A stretch of DNA of 64,000 nt from Acidimicrobiales bacterium (lineage in GTDB: Bacteria > Actinomycetota > Acidimicrobiia > Acidimicrobiales > SZUA-35), in contig JAHDDW010000012.1 in assembly GCA_020629155.1 (NCBI GenBank), positions 49,202 to 113,201 on the forward strand. Direction: 5' to 3'. The notes under the pieces were generated by a model. That model had not been told where the DNA came from and ran no database searches. It worked only from the letters and a program-made list of their open reading frames with translations. The translations under genes were made by a program, and so were the position numbers. Every line of letters begins with the position of its first letter. The first letter of the stretch is position 1. This document shows, one piece after another, positions 18,961-27,745 of this stretch.

Positions 18961-21900
18961 CTATGCAGCTAGGTCTTTATTCTCTGCTACCTTTTCGGTG
19001 ACTACTTTAGAGGAGCCGCCTGGGCTCATGCTGACGCCATAGAGCACGTCTGCTGCTTCCATTGTGCGCTTCTGGTGGCTGACGACAATAAGCTGTGCCT
19101 CTTTGCGGAACTGTTCGATAAGCGACAAGAAGCGGCTGAGGTTCATATCGTCTAACGCAGCTTCGACTTCGTCCATCACATAGAACGGCGACGGACGACT
19201 GCGGAACACAGCAAACAGAAACGCCAGCGCCACAAGCGACCGCTCGCCGCCTGAAAGCAATGAAAGCTTCTTCACGTTTTTACCTGAAGGTTTCGCTTCA
19301 ATCTCAATGCCGCAGTTCAAAATATCGTCAGCGTTTGTGAGCTGAATTCCGCCCTTGCCGCCAGGGAATAAAGACGTAAACAAAGTGGTAAAGTTCTCTG
19401 AAACATCGGCATAGGCGGCGCTGAAGACCGACACAATTTCTTCATCGATAGAACGAATCAACGTTGTTAGATCGCGTCTTGCTGATTTGATATCGTCAAG
19501 CTGCCCGCCAAGAAATTCGTGACGCTCCTGCAACTCTTGAAATTCTTCAACTGCTAATGGGTTGACCGTGCCAATAATTTTCAATTCACGCTCTAGATCA
19601 CGCACACGAGCTTCAGGCGCGACACCTGCTGCTAGTTCAGGGCACGGCGTTGTCATCGCTATTTCAGGGTCGGTGTCTAGCTCACGGCGTAGCGCTTCGG
19701 TGAGTGTTTCAAGCTTTACTCTATTTTCAGTGTGGCTGATTTCTAAACGGGTTTGACGCTCTCGCAGCTCACCCAGCTCTTTCTCACAATCTTGGCGCTG
19801 TCTTCGTGAAGCGGCAAGCTTTTGTGAAACTTGTTGCGCAGCCGCTGACTGTGCATCTTGTTCAGCTTTGAGCGTCGTGAACCAAGTTTGCAGCGTTGCG
19901 GCCTTTTCCAGCAACGTGTTCTCTAACGCATCAACTTGGGCGATAACGCCTTCGATACGTTCACGTCGAACGCGGGCCTCGTCACGCTTTGAAACCATCG
20001 AAACAAGCTTCGCTTCGGTCTCACTTTGACGTTTTGTCAACGAGGCTTGACGCTGCTCTAAAGCAGCTGTCTTCACCTGCAGCTCGGTGCGCTGCGACGC
20101 AACCGTTTTTGCTTGATCATCAAGCTCAACGCGAGATGATGCTAAGGCAGCAGCTTTTGATTCGAAGTCTTTTTCTTCGCTCTCGAATTGAGGAAGCTGC
20201 GCCATCAACGATTTTATTGTCTCAGCGTCACGCTGTTTTAACGAGAAAATATCTTTCTGCTGTTCTTCAAGTTGTGCTGTGGCATCAGCTGATTTCGCAA
20301 GTTCAGCTGCAACAGAGTCAACAATCTCAGCCGCCCTTTTTTGACGCTGCTTGGCTTGCTGCAAGGCAGACTCGGCGGCGCTGCGTTTGCCTCGCAAGCC
20401 CGACAATGCCACCTGGCAGTCTTTTTCAGTTTCTTTTGCTGCTTCAGAAGCAACCGCAGCTTTTGCGGCCTTCTCAACTGCTTCTTCTAAGGCGGCGCCA
20501 GTAGCTCCTGAACCTGAGGCAGAACCGACACTCCAGCCTGATGGAGCGAAACGTGCGCCCTCTTTTGTCACAAACGTTGTCGTTACATCTTTGCAAGCAG
20601 CCTCATACCCGCTACGCCAATCACCATCGACAAAGTGAACATTTGCGAGCAACACATCAAGTAGTGATGATACGTCTTGGCGCAACGCTCGCACATGTGA
20701 ACGCAGTTCACTTGTGGCTGACTTGTTCGCACCTTTACTATCTGGCAACGGCAACACGGCGCTAGTAAGATCTTTTTCGAGCAACATCGCAAGCGAAGCG
20801 GCAGCTTTGTCGCTGTTCTCGATAACGACTGCTCGCAGCGCTTCACCAACAGCTGCTTCGATAGCGGCTTCCCACCCTTGGTCGATATCGACCAAGTCAA
20901 GCAACGTGCCTAAGACACCATCAGTTTGAGCTAATGCGTCAGCACCAGCTTGCGCACGGGCTTCAGCTAATGCCTGTGACAATGCGTCTTCACGCGCTTG
21001 CCAACGGCTTTGCTCACTATCGGCGATTCGGCGTTTCTCTCTTGCTTCGTCAACAGCTTTTTCGCCTTCCGTGAAGGCTGTTACTGCTGCTGCCGCTTGC
21101 TTTTCTAGATCAGGAATAGCTGTCTCTAGTTCTTGTAGCTCGGCTTTATTTTTCTGAACTCGTTCTTGGTTTTCTGCTTGTCGCTTGCTGTGCGAGCTGA
21201 GCTGCTGGGCTACTCGCTCAAGCTCTTTTTCGCTGCGTTTCGATGCGGCAGATAACGCATCGATTTGCGCGCGAACTTCTGCCGCTTTTGCTGGCGCTTT
21301 CTCTTCTAAGCTGTGGCCCCACTGCTCATCGAATGAGAGCTGATTGCTCACCAGCGCAGCTTCAGCTATTTCCAGTTCTTTAAACTCTGGTTTGATGGCA
21401 TCTAGCTCGGCTGACACAATCGCCAGCTCGGCAGTGATGCGTGACGACTCTGCTTCAAGGTTAGCGACAAGCCCCTGGTCAACAGCAGCTTCAAGCTCGC
21501 CTTGAAGACGGAGACGGCGCTCATTCACCACGTTGCGCTGCCCTTTTACCCGTTCTTGCAGCGACGAAACTCGACTGACGATTTCAACGATGTCAGAGCC
21601 GCCAAGTGCAGAAAGTTCAGCTTCATCAGCTAATACAGAAGCGTCAAGAGTTGCTAGCGTTTTTTGAATATCGTCTTCTTTCGTCGCATTATCGTTGCGA
21701 GAGGCTTTGTTGGTTGCCAGCTGGCCTTGTAGTGCTTGTAAACGACGGCCAGCTAAATGGACTTTTAAGACTTGCAGCTCGGCCACAAGCGAACCGTGTT
21801 TTAGCGCAGCTTCAGCTTGTTTCTCTAACGGTTTGAGCTGGCGTTTTACTTCACGAACCAAATCTTGCAAACGATGCAAGTCTTCTGCTGTTGAAGCAAG

Positions 21901-22440
21901 GCGACGCTCGGCACGCTCTCGGCGCTTGCGATACTTTAATACGCCAGCCGCTTCTTCGACGATACTACGACGATCTTGCGGCGACGAGTTCAACACAGCG
22001 TCAATGCGACCTTGTGACACGATAATATGCTGCTGCTTACCAACGCCCGAGTCTGAAAGCAGCTCTTGAATGTCGAGTAGGCGACAAGACACGCCATTAA
22101 TCGAATAATCAGAATCGCCGTTGCGGAAAAGAACCCTGGTGATAGTGACTTCGCTAAATTCGATCGGCAAGTCACCCTCAGAGTTATCTATTGTCAGCGA
22201 CACTTCAGCACGGCCTAATGCTTTCTTTTTAGACGTGCCGGCAAAGATCACATCGTCCATTTTTTGTGAGCGAATAATCTTCGGCGCTTGCGCACCCATT
22301 ACCCACGCCATCGCATCAACAACGTTAGATTTGCCGCTGCCGTTTGGACCAACGACAACAGTAATGCCCGGTTCCAACTCCAAGTGAGCAGGATCAGCAA
22401 ACGATTTAAACCCTTTAATTGTTAATGCTTTAAGAAACAC
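18961..22440 (-). CDS. smc: chromosome segregation protein SMC
   Basis: A 1159-residue full-length SMC ATPase. The N-terminal head has the Walker A loop GPNGSGKSNVVDA and the Q-loop region APKIIRSQKMDDVIFAG. Two long alanine/glutamate-rich coiled-coil arms flank a hinge at about residues 500-640. The C-terminal head has the ABC signature LSGGERSLVALAFLFAVF and Walker B YVMDEVEAALDD. SMC condenses and segregates the chromosome with ScpA/B. In many relatives smc directly follows mutM and precedes ftsY; here two extra genes intervene upstream and ftsY is absent downstream. Confidence 0.97.
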   Translation of the reverse strand: MFLKALTIKGFKSFADPAHLELEPGITVVVGPNGSGKSNVVDAMAWVMGAQAPKIIRSQKMDDVIFAGTSKKKALGRAEVSLTIDNSEGDLPIEFSEVTITRVLFRNGDSDYSINGVSCRLLDIQELLSDSGVGKQQHIIVSQGRIDAVLNSSPQDRRSIVEEAAGVLKYRKRRERAERRLASTAEDLHRLQDLVREVKRQLKPLEKQAEAALKHGSLVAELQVLKVHLAGRRLQALQGQLATNKASRNDNATKEDDIQKTLATLDASVLADEAELSALGGSDIVEIVSRVSSLQERVKGQRNVVNERRLRLQGELEAAVDQGLVANLEAESSRITAELAIVSAELDAIKPEFKELEIAEAALVSNQLSFDEQWGHSLEEKAPAKAAEVRAQIDALSAASKRSEKELERVAQQLSSHSKRQAENQERVQKNKAELQELETAIPDLEKQAAAAVTAFTEGEKAVDEAREKRRIADSEQSRWQAREDALSQALAEARAQAGADALAQTDGVLGTLLDLVDIDQGWEAAIEAAVGEALRAVVIENSDKAAASLAMLLEKDLTSAVLPLPDSKGANKSATSELRSHVRALRQDVSSLLDVLLANVHFVDGDWRSGYEAACKDVTTTFVTKEGARFAPSGWSVGSASGSGATGAALEEAVEKAAKAAVASEAAKETEKDCQVALSGLRGKRSAAESALQQAKQRQKRAAEIVDSVAAELAKSADATAQLEEQQKDIFSLKQRDAETIKSLMAQLPQFESEEKDFESKAAALASSRVELDDQAKTVASQRTELQVKTAALEQRQASLTKRQSETEAKLVSMVSKRDEARVRRERIEGVIAQVDALENTLLEKAATLQTWFTTLKAEQDAQSAAAQQVSQKLAASRRQRQDCEKELGELRERQTRLEISHTENRVKLETLTEALRRELDTDPEIAMTTPCPELAAGVAPEARVRDLERELKIIGTVNPLAVEEFQELQERHEFLGGQLDDIKSARRDLTTLIRSIDEEIVSVFSAAYADVSENFTTLFTSLFPGGKGGIQLTNADDILNCGIEIEAKPSGKNVKKLSLLSGGERSLVALAFLFAVFRSRPSPFYVMDEVEAALDDMNLSRFLSLIEQFRKEAQLIVVSHQKRTMEAADVLYGVSMSPGGSSKVVTEKVAENKDLAA

Positions 22441-22506
22441 AGAACACTAATGGTAGCCCACCTACGAGCATTTACGAACCATAGGCGACACCGATAACAC
22501 GCTCTA

Positions 22507-23238
22507 CTAATTATTATTTGTCCACCCCTGCCCAGGTTTGAAAGGCAAGCTTCCTTCTTGGATGGGCCTAGGTGTTGATAGCAGCAAGTAGCGTTCCCCT
22601 GTCGTTCCTGTGAAAAAACTTAGTGTTTTTTTAACTATCTCTTCAAACTCATCTTGTGTTAATACTTCTGCCACTAAAGCAACATTTTTCACTAATAAAT
22701 AGTCACTTGAATTTCCTTCACCGTGAGCTACGTTAGCATGAAGCAAAAAATTTAAACCGTACTGTTCGTAATCTTCTTTGGCATATTCTGTTTCGAGTTC
22801 AGCAAATTCTGCTCTATCAATCCAAGGCCTATCTTCCGTTAAGTTACCTGCTATGGCATCTAAAACTTTAAGGAGCGACCTTAAATTTTGCAGTAAAGGT
22901 TCCCTTCTTCGTAATACATTTTCGTGCTGGTTAATTATTTTTTGACACAAAGCTATTTCTTCGTAAAGTAGGTGAATTACATCTAGCTGGCTTGTTCTCA
23001 TCTCCCTGTATGCCCGGAAAATATCTAATAGAAGTAGATCATATCCAGTTGCATGGGAACCAAGTTTTTCTTTCCAATCGCGTGATCCGAAGGAACTCTC
23101 AACTCTCTCTTTGTCAAACAGTTCTTTGGCTGTCAACCCCTTTAAAGCATGCAAAGAGTATTTTTCTTCCACCGCACGCAAAATCGCATCACGAAGGCCA
23201 GCAGAGAAAGGTTTAGGTTTTTCATGATTAGGATTCAT
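22507..23238 (-). CDS. hypothetical protein
   Basis: A 243-residue soluble protein I do not recognise. It opens MNPNHEKPKPFSAGLRDAIL, has a helical, charge-rich centre (LLYEEIALCQKIINQHENVL) and a C-terminal part with EIVKKTLSFFTGTTGERYLL and a proline-rich end. No signal peptide, transmembrane helix or catalytic motif is evident. It sits between smc and a relic of smc sequence, more AT-rich in feel than its neighbours, so it probably arrived by insertion. Confidence 0.65.
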   Translation of the reverse strand: MNPNHEKPKPFSAGLRDAILRAVEEKYSLHALKGLTAKELFDKERVESSFGSRDWKEKLGSHATGYDLLLLDIFRAYREMRTSQLDVIHLLYEEIALCQKIINQHENVLRRREPLLQNLRSLLKVLDAIAGNLTEDRPWIDRAEFAELETEYAKEDYEQYGLNFLLHANVAHGEGNSSDYLLVKNVALVAEVLTQDEFEEIVKKTLSFFTGTTGERYLLLSTPRPIQEGSLPFKPGQGWTNNN

Positions 23239-23282
23239 CTAATTTCCCGCAACATTCCATTTTAGTTAACAGGCTATTGTCT

Positions 23283-23340
23283 GCAAAGATACCATCATCA
23301 TTTTTTGCGAACGAATAATCTTTGGCGCGCTTACGCCCTC
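23283..23340 (-). pseudogene. relic of smc 5' coding sequence
   Basis: This stretch aligns with smc bases 22242-22305 with few differences: on the plus strand both share gcaaagat, attttttg and cgaataatctt followed by ggcgc. Read on the minus strand it gives APKIIRSQKM, identical to the SMC head segment, then drifts out of frame. It is a partial, decayed duplicate in the same orientation, lying 840 bases upstream of the smc start and between two unrecognised genes. Confidence 0.7.
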
Positions 23341-23364
23341 TACGAACATTTCTGCACTATTTGT

Positions 23365-24228
23365 TTAGGTTCTTCCAATAACTCGTGTTGTTGACATTAT
23401 AGGGCTAGGAGCAGAAATAACGCCAAGTGGTCGAACATCAGCACTACTAAGAGACGCCGCAAGCATAGCTGCGGAACGTATTTCGTTTATCACATTCCGA
23501 TCAAGACCATTCTCATCGAAAAAATCTTCTGGTTCTCGCGAAAAGAATTTAACCGCTGCAAACTCGTCTCTATCTAGACCGAGGGCATCCATGAAATATT
23601 GATTATCGTACAAAGAATTCAGCATTGTCAAGATGGTCTGATCGAAGCCTCTTATGGGAGTGCTATCAACATCTTCTAAAGCATTTTCTAAGGTTTTTAT
23701 TAATTCTTTATCTACCTTAACTTCTTCCGAGAAGTTCTTCAGATCAGACAAACTTTGTTCAGAGTTAAATTTGCTCACCGCTTGATCAAATCCTTGAAGA
23801 GACGCAGAAAGATTTATCTCTCCCAAACTTTTTGCTTCTTGGGCAAAAGACGTTCTCTCTTTAATCAGAGGAACCAAATTTATAAGTTTTTGACTCAACG
23901 GTTTCGGTAAAGGCTCCACGGCTTCGATTAGGCTATCTAACTGCCCAAATAATTTCGTTCGCACCCTTGTTTGTTCCTCAGGTTTAAGAAACTCTGTAAA
24001 CAGTTTCTTCAATTCTTCAACAGATTCAACGACTTCTTCTATCTGGTCTATGATCTGGTCTATGATCTTTACACAACTACAGGCAAATTTAGCACTAGAA
24101 ATAATATTTCTCTTAGAATCCTCTACGAACTGAAGCAGATCTCCTTTAGCCTTTCTTTTAATCTCATTAAACAGCATCTCACGAAATATAACGTCGAAGT
24201 CTTTGAACGAACGATCTCCAACACTCAT
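23365..24228 (-). CDS. hypothetical helical protein
   Basis: A 287-residue protein with no recognised domain. The first 130 residues are strongly helical and charged, with an internal duplicated quartet IIDQIIDQI caused by a 12-base tandem repeat around 24046-24070. The C-terminal 100 residues are more globular (RGFDQTILTMLNSLYDNQYF, FFSREPEDFFDENGLDR). No signal or membrane segment. A palindrome lies about 25 bases upstream of its start. It is probably part of the same inserted segment as the gene at 22507-23238. Confidence 0.65.
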   Translation of the reverse strand: MSVGDRSFKDFDVIFREMLFNEIKRKAKGDLLQFVEDSKRNIISSAKFACSCVKIIDQIIDQIEEVVESVEELKKLFTEFLKPEEQTRVRTKLFGQLDSLIEAVEPLPKPLSQKLINLVPLIKERTSFAQEAKSLGEINLSASLQGFDQAVSKFNSEQSLSDLKNFSEEVKVDKELIKTLENALEDVDSTPIRGFDQTILTMLNSLYDNQYFMDALGLDRDEFAAVKFFSREPEDFFDENGLDRNVINEIRSAAMLAASLSSADVRPLGVISAPSPIMSTTRVIGRT

Positions 24229-24252
24229 TTAGATATCCTCAATTTAGGCAAC

Positions 24253-24278
24253 TGTACAATGTTCAATACAATTGTACA
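24253..24278 (-). promoter_or_regulatory. palindrome before the helical hypothetical gene
   Basis: tgtacaat (24253-24260) and attgtaca (24271-24278) are exact reverse complements with ten bases between, ending 25 bases before the ATG at 24228. Placement and symmetry suggest a dimeric repressor site; the regulator is unknown. Confidence 0.45.
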
Positions 24279-24336
24279 TTCACAAATTCATTTTCTCTGA
24301 GCTGCAATCGTCAATCGGAGCCAGAAGACAGAATTC

Positions 24337-25173
24337 TCACACCTGAGTGTCGCAGTAGAAGACGACTTGGCCTTTTAGTTTTGTTTTTTTGATAGGCAGC
24401 CTTGAACGTGGGCTCAACTCTCCTGCTTTGCCGAACACTTTTAGCGTGCTGGCATATTCACCAGGCTCACCAGCAAGGTCATGGAAGGGGCGATCTTCTA
24501 ACGACGTGCCTTTATTCTTTGTTGCGTCATGCAAAATGCCAGCGACCGAACGATAGAGTCTGCGCACTTCTTGCGTGGAAAGCTCATTACTCATGCGATC
24601 ATGCTTCAACCCGGCATCAAAGAGCATCTCGTTGCTATAGATATCGCCGATGCCTATGAAAATAGACTGATCAGTTAAAAGCAGCTTCAACGGCATCTCA
24701 TACGCGTTGACGATGCGGCCAAACTCGACCCAAGAAAGCGGTTCGCTCTGCAAATCAAACCCTGTACGCTCCTCATCATGAACAGCTGCGGCAACATCAT
24801 CGTCAGCAACAGCATGAATAACACTTGAAGCGTCGCTGTCGTGAATCCTCAAATCGCCGCCCTGTGTGAAAGAAATACGCACAACAACGTCTGAATCAAC
24901 GCTTGTGCTTGCTGTAACCTTGGCTAACTTGCCGTTCTCCCCCAGTGATATGATAAGCGCATGTTCATTATCAAATCGAATGATGAGTTTCATTTTATGA
25001 CGTTCGGCCGTCACGACCTTCGCACCTTCAAGCAGCGAAGAAAAATCTTTCTTTGTTCTGTGATTCGGTAAAGACTTCATCGCCTTAACTTCGACAGCTT
25101 TAATCTTACGGGTGGCAAACTCACGTTCAAGTTCACGCCGCAGCGTTTCTATCTCTGGAAGTTCTAGGTTCAT
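24337..25173 (-). CDS. mutM: Fpg/MutM-family protein with degenerate catalytic N-terminus and zinc finger
   Basis: A 278-residue protein of the formamidopyrimidine-DNA glycosylase fold in the usual place beside rnc. Active Fpg begins MPELPEVET, with Pro2 as nucleophile; this one begins MNLELPEIET, with Leu at that position and two residues before it. The H2TH segment reads GIGDIYSNEMLFDAG, with Asp where GxGN is usual. The C-terminal zinc finger keeps only one of four cysteines (GELSPRSRLPI, FYCDTQV). The lysine loop ERHKMKLII is kept. It may bind DNA without glycosylase activity. It sits three bases downstream of rnc. Confidence 0.8.
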   Translation of the reverse strand: MNLELPEIETLRRELEREFATRKIKAVEVKAMKSLPNHRTKKDFSSLLEGAKVVTAERHKMKLIIRFDNEHALIISLGENGKLAKVTASTSVDSDVVVRISFTQGGDLRIHDSDASSVIHAVADDDVAAAVHDEERTGFDLQSEPLSWVEFGRIVNAYEMPLKLLLTDQSIFIGIGDIYSNEMLFDAGLKHDRMSNELSTQEVRRLYRSVAGILHDATKNKGTSLEDRPFHDLAGEPGEYASTLKVFGKAGELSPRSRLPIKKTKLKGQVVFYCDTQV

Positions 25174-25176
25174 CGG

Positions 25177-25878
25177 TTAGTCTTCTTTCACAATGGAATT
25201 CAAAATATTTTTATATGCTGAGCGGGCTGCTACTTGTTCGGCTCTTTTCTTTGAGGTTCCTTCACCCCTGCCTTTGACAGCCCCGTCAACGAACGTAGCA
25301 GCAACAAACCGCTTATCGTGGTCAGGGCCGCTACCTTCAAGTTGGTACACAGGGGCTCCAAGGTTTAATTTCGCTGCAAGCTCTTGCAACTGCGTTTTGT
25401 AGTCCCTACCTCCAGGCTCCTCAGCAGCGGTCACAATAGCAGACTTTGTCAAGGCAAGGGCCATTACCTCAGCTTTTTCCCAGCCAGCGTCTATATACAC
25501 AGCGCCAATCAACGCTTCGACCACATCAGCAAGAATGGATTCTTTTTCACGGCCGCCAGATTGATCTTCGCCTTTGCCAAGAAGCAAACACTCTCCTACA
25601 CCTAAACCAGCACCGATTTCAGCCAATGAGACCGTACTCACAACCGAGGCGCGCAACTTCGCAAGCTGACCTTCAGGAAGCTGTGGGTAGTTGTTGAAAA
25701 TATAGTTTGTGACTACAAGACCTAAAACAGAATCGCCTAGAAACTCTAAACGCTCGTTTGACTGTTTCTGATCATTCTCTGCACAATAGCTACGATGTGT
25801 TAACGCCAACGCCAAAATAGCCGGATCACTAAAATCGTGGCCCAGCTTCTCACAAAGTGAGGTGAGGCTACTGCTCAC
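25177..25878 (-). CDS. rnc: ribonuclease III
   Basis: A 233-residue RNase III. The nuclease domain has the signature NERLEFLGDSVLGLVV with catalytic acidic residues and a second acidic cluster in LADVVEALIGAVYID. The C-terminal dsRNA-binding domain starts RDYKTQLQELAAKL and ends with GEGTSKKRAEQVAA. It processes rRNA and other double-stranded RNA. GTG at 25878, with AAAGG about six bases upstream, is chosen over an ATG/TTG further out at 25911 that lies inside acpP. It overlaps acpP by 11 bases. Confidence 0.94.
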   Translation of the reverse strand: MSSSLTSLCEKLGHDFSDPAILALALTHRSYCAENDQKQSNERLEFLGDSVLGLVVTNYIFNNYPQLPEGQLAKLRASVVSTVSLAEIGAGLGVGECLLLGKGEDQSGGREKESILADVVEALIGAVYIDAGWEKAEVMALALTKSAIVTAAEEPGGRDYKTQLQELAAKLNLGAPVYQLEGSGPDHDKRFVAATFVDGAVKGRGEGTSKKRAEQVAARSAYKNILNSIVKED

Positions 25879-26161
25879 CGCCCACCTTTGCATACACATA
25901 ATCAACGGCATCTCGCACGCTTTTCAGATCTTGCAGATCTTCATCTTCGATACGAAAATCGGCAACGCTGTCCGAGAGCTGCTCTTCTAACGCTTCGACA
26001 AGCTCGATAAGTGCCAACGAGTCTGAGTCTAAGTCATCTGCGAAAGAGTCGCCCTCTTTTATTGTTTCTGATTCTATTTCTAAAATGTCCGCAAGACGGT
26101 CCTTGATTAACTCAAGAACTTCACTGCGTGTCATCGCTAGTTCTTTAGCCTCTGATGACAT
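25868..26161 (-). CDS. acpP: acyl carrier protein
   Basis: A 97-residue acidic carrier protein. The phosphopantetheine serine is in LDSDSLALIELVEALEE; the preceding ILEIESETIKEGDSFADDL is typical helix I/loop. It carries acyl intermediates for fatty-acid synthesis, matching plsX upstream. ATG at 26161 has an excellent GGAGG six bases upstream; a longer frame to 26230 is not used. The gap to plsX holds repeat element A, and the gene leads an acpP-rnc-mutM unit. Confidence 0.94.
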   Translation of the reverse strand: MSSEAKELAMTRSEVLELIKDRLADILEIESETIKEGDSFADDLDSDSLALIELVEALEEQLSDSVADFRIEDEDLQDLKSVRDAVDYVYAKVGGEQ

Positions 26162-26293
26162 AGTTCCTCCATATAAATTTGTTACATAGCCCAGGTAACC
26201 AGATATCTGGCGATTTGCCACATGAGACACGTAAGGTCATCAAACACTAACAAAACAAAAGCAAGATCAAGCGTTTTATGGAAGGAATCTTAC

Positions 26294-26374
26294 GAGGATG
26301 TCTTTTTATTCTACATCCTCTCACTATGTCCGCTGCTCTCAGCGCGCTAGTATGCAACATTTAGCGGCTCTCTA
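26294..26374 (-). repeat. element A (TANAAT-core palindrome) in the plsX-acpP gap
   Basis: Minus-strand arms GAGGATGT and ACATCCTC (plus coordinates 26313-26320 and 26294-26301) enclose an 11-base loop; the core reads TAGAATAAAAAGA. An ungapped comparison with element B (28254-28332) matches at roughly 70 percent of 79 positions, and tttagcggctctcta (26360-26374) recurs with one mismatch in element C. No T tract follows, so it is not a simple terminator. Confidence 0.6.
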
Positions 26375-26380
26375 TCCGCG

Positions 26381-27355
26381 TTACGCTGCCATAGCCTCAT
26401 TCATTGCACTTTTTATTGCACTAACAAGGTGGAGCGAAGCTAGCTCGTCTGCGACCCTGATTCCGTTGGCTATCGTTTCTGCAGAAGATGACCCGTGCGC
26501 AATCATCGACACACCTCGCACGCCGAGCAACATACCAGAAGCTGTTATTTTAGGATCATAATACTCGAAGATAGGCGCCACATCTTTTGCTGCGCCGCTG
26601 CCTGCTAGCGCTTGCCCAACAGAACTGTCAAACAAATCGTAGGCACTTTCTAGCGCCTTTAACACGATATTGCCTGTGTACCCGTCGCAGACAACAACGT
26701 CAGCAACGCCTTTAAGAAGATCTCCACCTTCGGCATAGCCTATATATTCGACATCGACCCATTCTGCTTGTTCAAACAGTGGCGTGGCTTCTTTAACAAG
26801 CTGATTGCCTTTACCTGCTTCTTCTCCTATGTTAAGCAACGCAACCTTAGGACGAGCGATATTCCATCGTTTAGAAACATAGGCACTACCCATTTTCGCA
26901 AATTGCAGTAGCCAATCAGGTTGACAATCTGCATTCGCGCCACAATCAAGCAAAACCGACGGTGTGGAGTTCCAGATAGGAAAAGGAATCGCAATCGAAG
27001 GACGAGAAACGCCTTTGATTCGCCCAAGACGCAGCAAAGAAGCTGCCATGGCAGCCCCAGTATTGCCAGCACTAAACAAAGCAGATGCTTTACCGTCACG
27101 TACCGCTTCAGCAGCCCGAACAATAGAAGAGTCTTTTAAACGTCGCACACTAGATGCAGGTTCAGCCCCCATAGCAACGACTTCTGTTGCTGGGAGATAC
27201 GGAAGATCTGAGGCACCCTCAATCACAGCAGGATCTCCAACGAGAACTACAGGCACACCAAATTTTTCATACGCAAGCACAGCACCAGCGATAACACACC
27301 CAGGCGCATCATCGCCGCCCATTGCATCTACCGCTATTGGCAACCGAGCAGACAT
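26381..27355 (-). CDS. plsX: phosphate acyltransferase PlsX
   Basis: A 324-residue complete PlsX, which converts acyl-ACP to acyl-phosphate for phospholipid synthesis. Signatures are AVDAMGGDDAPG at the N-terminus, SAGNTGAAMAAS, LLDCGANADCQP, LLNIGEEAGKGN and VVCDGYTGNIVLKALE. It follows rpmF by 11 bases and precedes acpP, the classic rpmF-plsX-acpP arrangement. Confidence 0.96.
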   Translation of the reverse strand: MSARLPIAVDAMGGDDAPGCVIAGAVLAYEKFGVPVVLVGDPAVIEGASDLPYLPATEVVAMGAEPASSVRRLKDSSIVRAAEAVRDGKASALFSAGNTGAAMAASLLRLGRIKGVSRPSIAIPFPIWNSTPSVLLDCGANADCQPDWLLQFAKMGSAYVSKRWNIARPKVALLNIGEEAGKGNQLVKEATPLFEQAEWVDVEYIGYAEGGDLLKGVADVVVCDGYTGNIVLKALESAYDLFDSSVGQALAGSGAAKDVAPIFEYYDPKITASGMLLGVRGVSMIAHGSSSAETIANGIRVADELASLHLVSAIKSAMNEAMAA

Positions 27356-27366
27356 GACTATAAAAA

Positions 27367-27543
27367 TTAAACTTCTATTGCTTGACGGCCTTTATACCAG
27401 CCGCATTCACCGCAAACACGGTGGGGAAGTTTGATAGCTCCACAGTTTTCACACGTGCTCTGCGAAGGTGCGCTGAGCTTCCACGATGAAGCTCTTCTGC
27501 TCCGAGTTTTTGCTTTCGATGTTTTTTTCTTTGGAACAGCCAC
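27367..27543 (-). CDS. rpmF: 50S ribosomal protein L32 (zinc-ribbon type)
   Basis: A 58-residue protein opening [19 protein letters not shown], followed by the zinc ribbon [20 protein letters not shown] (two CxxC pairs) and GRQAIEV. The GTG start at 27543 has GAGG upstream. The only longer frame here (27375-27563) is a different register lacking L32 character, so this gene is easily missed. Four cysteines mean the zinc-dependent C+ form. It lies between yceD and plsX. Confidence 0.93.
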   Translation of the reverse strand: MAVPKKKTSKAKTRSRRASSWKLSAPSQSTCENCGAIKLPHRVCGECGWYKGRQAIEV

Positions 27544-27591
27544 TTTAACCTCTTAGAACACAACGTTCAGCTGTGAACGTTTCAACGTATT

Positions 27592-27654
27592 GGAATCTCT
27601 AATGATTTTAGATTCCTCCGTATCTCCACTCCGTTCGGGGCGTTACCACGCAGG
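27592..27654 (-). repeat. element G (TANAAT-core palindrome) before rpmF
   Basis: Arms ggaatct (27592-27598) and agattcc (27610-27616) are exact reverse complements around an 11-base loop; the minus-strand core is TAAAATCATTAGA. The stretch 27610-27654 is about 70 percent identical to 50633-50677 before the flavodoxin gene (shared blocks such as tccNctccg), defining a second subfamily of the element. It lies some 50 bases upstream of rpmF and may be its promoter or leader. Confidence 0.55.
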
Positions 27655-27685
27655 TCTTACCTGTTGATCACCTAGACAGTTTGGC

Positions 27686-27715
27686 AGAAGAATCTATTTT
27701 TTAGAAATACCTTCT
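27686..27715 (-). repeat. element E (degenerate copy) before rpmF
   Basis: agaag (27686-27690) pairs with cttct (27711-27715). The minus-strand core TCTAAAAAATAGA is related to TANAATnnnnAGA but imperfect. It lies just downstream of the yceD stop. Confidence 0.35.
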
Positions 27716-27745
27716 AATCTTAGCGATTTTTTCTCACTTCAACAC

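Noticed and set aside
26294..26320. element A hairpin as a rho-independent terminator
   Set aside because: The 11-base loop is long for a terminator and no T tract follows on either strand.
27375..27563. 62-residue minus frame at the rpmF position
   Set aside because: It is basic but lacks zinc-ribbon cysteines; the overlapping register 27367-27543 is a clear L32, so this one is a shadow.
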